Source: Planctomycetota bacterium (lineage in GTDB: Bacteria; Planctomycetota; B15-G4). From it: a stretch of 7,730 bases of DNA. Location: positions 1 through 7,730 of the forward strand of contig QNBX01000188.1 in assembly GCA_003644265.1 (NCBI GenBank), written 5' to 3'. Made by a program: the position numbers and the translations under genes. Each line of letters starts with the position of its first letter. The stretch's first letter is position 1. Below are positions 5,558 to 7,730 of this stretch, piece by piece. Under the pieces are notes generated by a model. That model was not told where the DNA came from. It saw nothing but the letters and a program-made list of their open reading frames with translations, and searched no databases.

Positions 5558-6954
5558 GCGACGAGCTGCCGGAGCTGAGCGCCGATGTGCTGGGCGAGCT
5601 GGCCGTCTCCGGGCCGCGCTACACCAGCTATCCCACCGCGCCCGAGTGGTCCGACGCCTTCGGCGAGGACGACGCTCGCGCCGCCTACGCCCGCGCCGCC
5701 GCCACGCCCGACGAGCCCTTGTCGGTCTACGTGCACCTGCCCTTCTGCGAGCGGTTGTGCCTGTACTGCGGCTGCACCACCGAGATCAACGGCCGCCACG
5801 ACCGCGCCGACTCCTACCTGGACGCCGTCGAGCGCGAGATCGCTCTGGTGAGCGAGGCCCTGGGAGATCGCCGGCAGGTGGCGCAGCTGCACTGGGGCGG
5901 CGGCACGCCGACGTTCCTGACGTGCGACCGCCTGCGACGCCTGCACGCCATGCTGGTGCGCTCGTTCGAGCTGCTGCCCGACGCCGAGGTGTCCATCGAG
6001 GTCGACCCGCACGTCACCAGCGCCGAGCAGGTCGACACCCTGGCCGACCTGGGCTTCAATCGCGTCTCCATGGGCCTGCAGGACCTGGACCCCGTGGTGC
6101 AGCAGGCCGTGCGCCGCGAGCAGACCCTGGAGGAGACCGTCGCGCTGGTGCAGCACTGCCGCGCCCGCGGCGTGTCCGGCCTCAACGTCGACCTCATGTA
6201 CGGCTTGCCGGAACAGACGGCCGAGGGCTTCGGTGCCACGCTCGATCTGGTGGCGGACGAGGTGCGCCCCGACCGCCTGGCCGTGTTCGGCTACGCCCAC
6301 GTGCCCTGGCTCAAGCCGGCCCAGAAGGTGCTGGAGAAGTACGCCATGCCCACGGCCCCCGAGCGCGCGGGGCTGTTCGGCCTGGCCCTGCGGCGCCTGG
6401 GGGGCGCGGGCTACACGGTGGTGGGGCTGGACCACTTTGCGCGCGACGACGACCCCATGGTGGCGGCCCTGCACGCGGGCTCGCTGCACCGCAACTTCAT
6501 GGGCTACGCCACGCGTCCGGCGCCCGACATGGTCGGGCTGGGCATGAGCGCCATCGGTGACATCGCCGGCAGCTACATCCAGAACACGCGCGACACTGCG
6601 GCCTACGAGGCCACCCTGGCGCAGGGACACCTGCCGGTGGTGCGCGGACTCGACCTGAGCGCCGAGGACCTGCTGCGGCGCCAGGTGATCCTGTCGCTCA
6701 TGTGTCGCATGCATATCGACTGGCCCGAGCTGGAGGCGCAGACCGGGCACTCGGACCTGGCGCGGCACTTCGCCTCGCAGTGGGCGCAGCTGGCCCCCCT
6801 GGCCGAGCGCGGCTTCTGCACCCTGAGCGACGAGCGCCTGGACGTGACACCCCTCGGCCGACTGTTCCTGCGTCACCTGGCCATGGTCTTCGATGAGCAC
6901 CTGGCGAAGCGCCGCGCGGCCGGCGAGGGCCCGCGTTTCAGCAAGACCATCTGA
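5551..6954 (+). CDS. hemN: Oxygen-independent coproporphyrinogen III dehydrogenase (radical SAM)
   Basis: HemN oxidatively decarboxylates two propionates of coproporphyrinogen III to vinyl groups, giving protoporphyrinogen IX with S-adenosylmethionine instead of O2. The 467 residues match the true HemN length. It has the N-terminal PRYTSYPTAPEW (22-33) that the related HemW haem chaperones lack, and the cluster motif C66-x3-C70-x2-C73 followed by G74-C75. It also has the SAM-binding GGGTPTFL (116-123), LDHFAR (293-298), LHRNFMGY and the closing FSKTI. The C-terminal HemN domain is complete (RRQVILSLMCRMHIDW onward). One deviation is H154 in EVDPH, where E. coli-type enzymes, as I recall them, have Arg. 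The gene overlaps hemE by 7 nt and is followed 8 nt later by hemY, so the late steps are co-translated. No HemF-type oxygen-dependent alternative lies in the window. Confidence 0.97.
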   Translation: MVSDELPELSADVLGELAVSGPRYTSYPTAPEWSDAFGEDDARAAYARAAATPDEPLSVYVHLPFCERLCLYCGCTTEINGRHDRADSYLDAVEREIALVSEALGDRRQVAQLHWGGGTPTFLTCDRLRRLHAMLVRSFELLPDAEVSIEVDPHVTSAEQVDTLADLGFNRVSMGLQDLDPVVQQAVRREQTLEETVALVQHCRARGVSGLNVDLMYGLPEQTAEGFGATLDLVADEVRPDRLAVFGYAHVPWLKPAQKVLEKYAMPTAPERAGLFGLALRRLGGAGYTVVGLDHFARDDDPMVAALHAGSLHRNFMGYATRPAPDMVGLGMSAIGDIAGSYIQNTRDTAAYEATLAQGHLPVVRGLDLSAEDLLRRQVILSLMCRMHIDWPELEAQTGHSDLARHFASQWAQLAPLAERGFCTLSDERLDVTPLGRLFLRHLAMVFDEHLAKRRAAGEGPRFSKTI

Positions 6955-6958
6955 GGAG
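6954..6958 (+). promoter_or_regulatory. Ribosome binding site of hemY
   Basis: AGGAG starts on the last base of the hemN stop codon and ends 4 nt before the ATG at 6963. The spacing is short but acceptable, and it fixes the start of the next gene. Confidence 0.7.
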
Positions 6959-6962
6959 CCTG

Positions 6963-7730
6963 ATGACCGAGCGCGTCGACACGATCGTGGTGGGTGCCGG
7001 CATGGCCGGGCTGGCCTACGCCCACGCCCGGGGAGCGGCGGCCGAGGTGTTGTTGCTGGAGGCGTCCGATCGCCCCGGCGGGCTGGTGCGGACCGCGCGT
7101 CACGACGCCTGCCACTTCGAGACGGGTCCCGAGGCGCTGCAGGACAACGCGCCCGAGCTGCTGGCCCTGCTCGACGAGCTGGCCCTGGCGCCGTCGGCCG
7201 CCGACGAGGCCGCGCGCCGGCGCTTCATCGCGGAGCCGGGCGGCGGGCTCTGCGCCCTGCCCTCGGGCCCGGGCGATCTGCTGGGCTCGCGACTGCTCAG
7301 CCTGGGCGGCAAGCTGGGTCTCGTGCGCGGGCTGTTCCGCCGCGGCGGCTCCATCGACGGCTCGCTGGCCGACTTCGCGCGCGGCCGCTTCGGCGCCCAG
7401 GTGCTGGAGCGCCTGCTGGACCCCGCGGTGTCGGGCATCTGGGCCGGCGACCCCGAGCAGCTGTCGTTCCGCGCGGCGCTGCCCGGCCTGTACGACATGC
7501 TGGCCGAGCACGGCTCGCTGCTGAGGGCCCTGCGCGCCAAGGGCAAGGCGCGGCGTGCCGAGGGCCGCCCGCGGCCGCCCACGCCCTCGCTGCTCTCGCT
7601 GCAGGGTGGGCTCGAGCGCTTGCCCGCCGCCATGGGCCGCGCCCTGGGCGAGCGCCTGATCACCGGCGCCCCGGCCGAGCAGGTCGCGGCCGACGGCGAC
7701 GGCTGGCGCGTGCAGGCCGGCGGCCGCAGC
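6963..7730 (+). CDS. hemY: Protoporphyrinogen oxidase, HemY type (3' end outside window)
   Basis: This FAD enzyme of the amine-oxidase/PPOX family oxidises protoporphyrinogen IX to protoporphyrin IX, typically with O2 as acceptor and at the membrane surface. The first 256 codons are present and the frame runs open off the right edge; the family usually has about 450-480 residues. The N-terminus is a Rossmann FAD-binding motif, VVGAGMAGLAYA (G11, G13, G16), ending at E33 in LLLEASDRPGG. It is followed by HFETGPEAL, as in PPOX. The segment SLADFARGRFG, VSGIWAGDPEQLSFRAALP and the later LSLQGGLERLP are characteristic of protoporphyrinogen or coproporphyrinogen oxidases, not of phytoene desaturases. 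It follows hemN by 8 nt. HemY here points to the classical protoporphyrin route after HemN. Ferrochelatase (hemH) would be a natural next gene but is not seen. Confidence 0.93.
   Translation, partial: MTERVDTIVVGAGMAGLAYAHARGAAAEVLLLEASDRPGGLVRTARHDACHFETGPEALQDNAPELLALLDELALAPSAADEAARRRFIAEPGGGLCALPSGPGDLLGSRLLSLGGKLGLVRGLFRRGGSIDGSLADFARGRFGAQVLERLLDPAVSGIWAGDPEQLSFRAALPGLYDMLAEHGSLLRALRAKGKARRAEGRPRPPTPSLLSLQGGLERLPAAMGRALGERLITGAPAEQVAADGDGWRVQAGGRS

Noticed and set aside
5344..6900. Long minus-strand open frame (518 codons) opposite hemE/hemN
   Set aside because: Its translation is a His/Gln/Val/Gly-rich composition with no recognisable domain. It mirrors the strongly GC-biased codons of two certain genes on the plus strand.
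5551..6954. HemW (haem chaperone) instead of HemN
   Set aside because: The N-terminal PRYTSYPTA segment, the extra Cys after the cluster motif and the full-length C-terminal domain are those of true HemN.

Overview
The window is one densely packed, plus-strand haem (tetrapyrrole) biosynthesis operon from a very GC-rich bacterium. It uses the C5 (glutamate) route, shown by a glutamate-1-semialdehyde aminotransferase (HemL). It carries an oxygen-independent HemN and a FAD-dependent HemY-type protoporphyrinogen oxidase. Together with the strong G/C third-position bias, this fits a high-GC deltaproteobacterial-type lineage such as Myxococcota or Bradymonadota. That placement is a guess from gene style, not from a marker gene.

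Layout, all on the plus strand: the 3' end of hemD (uroporphyrinogen-III synthase, cut by the left edge, 1-309); hemB (345-1316); hemL (1304-2593, overlapping hemB by 13 nt); a membrane sensor histidine kinase (2590-3678, ATGA overlap with hemL); an OmpR/PhoB-type response regulator (3675-4370, ATGA overlap with the kinase); a 140-nt spacer that is almost free of T and built on a CGAC repeat of about 12 nt; hemE (4511-5557); hemN (5551-6954, overlapping hemE by 7 nt); and hemY (6963 to the right edge, incomplete). No stretch over 300 nt lacks a gene. No promoter or intrinsic terminator is convincing anywhere, so the genes are probably read from a promoter upstream of the window, presumably beyond hemC/hemD.

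The gene order follows the pathway in two blocks. hemL and hemB make aminolevulinate and porphobilinogen, and hemD closes the ring to uroporphyrinogen III. hemE, hemN and hemY then take uroporphyrinogen III to protoporphyrin IX. hemA and hemC (upstream) and hemH (downstream) are expected but lie outside the window.

The unusual point is the two-component system, which is translationally coupled to hemL and sits exactly between the two blocks. It is followed directly by the only substantial spacer in the operon, a repetitive, C-rich, G-poor, T-depleted tract. A 14-nt motif from this tract recurs with one mismatch in the only other spacer longer than 10 nt (hemD-hemB). The most interesting hypothesis is that the kinase and regulator sense something linked to haem or porphyrin, or to oxygen or the envelope, and adjust expression of the operon, with the spacer as the possible control point. 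The sequence shows the arrangement but not the signal or the target.
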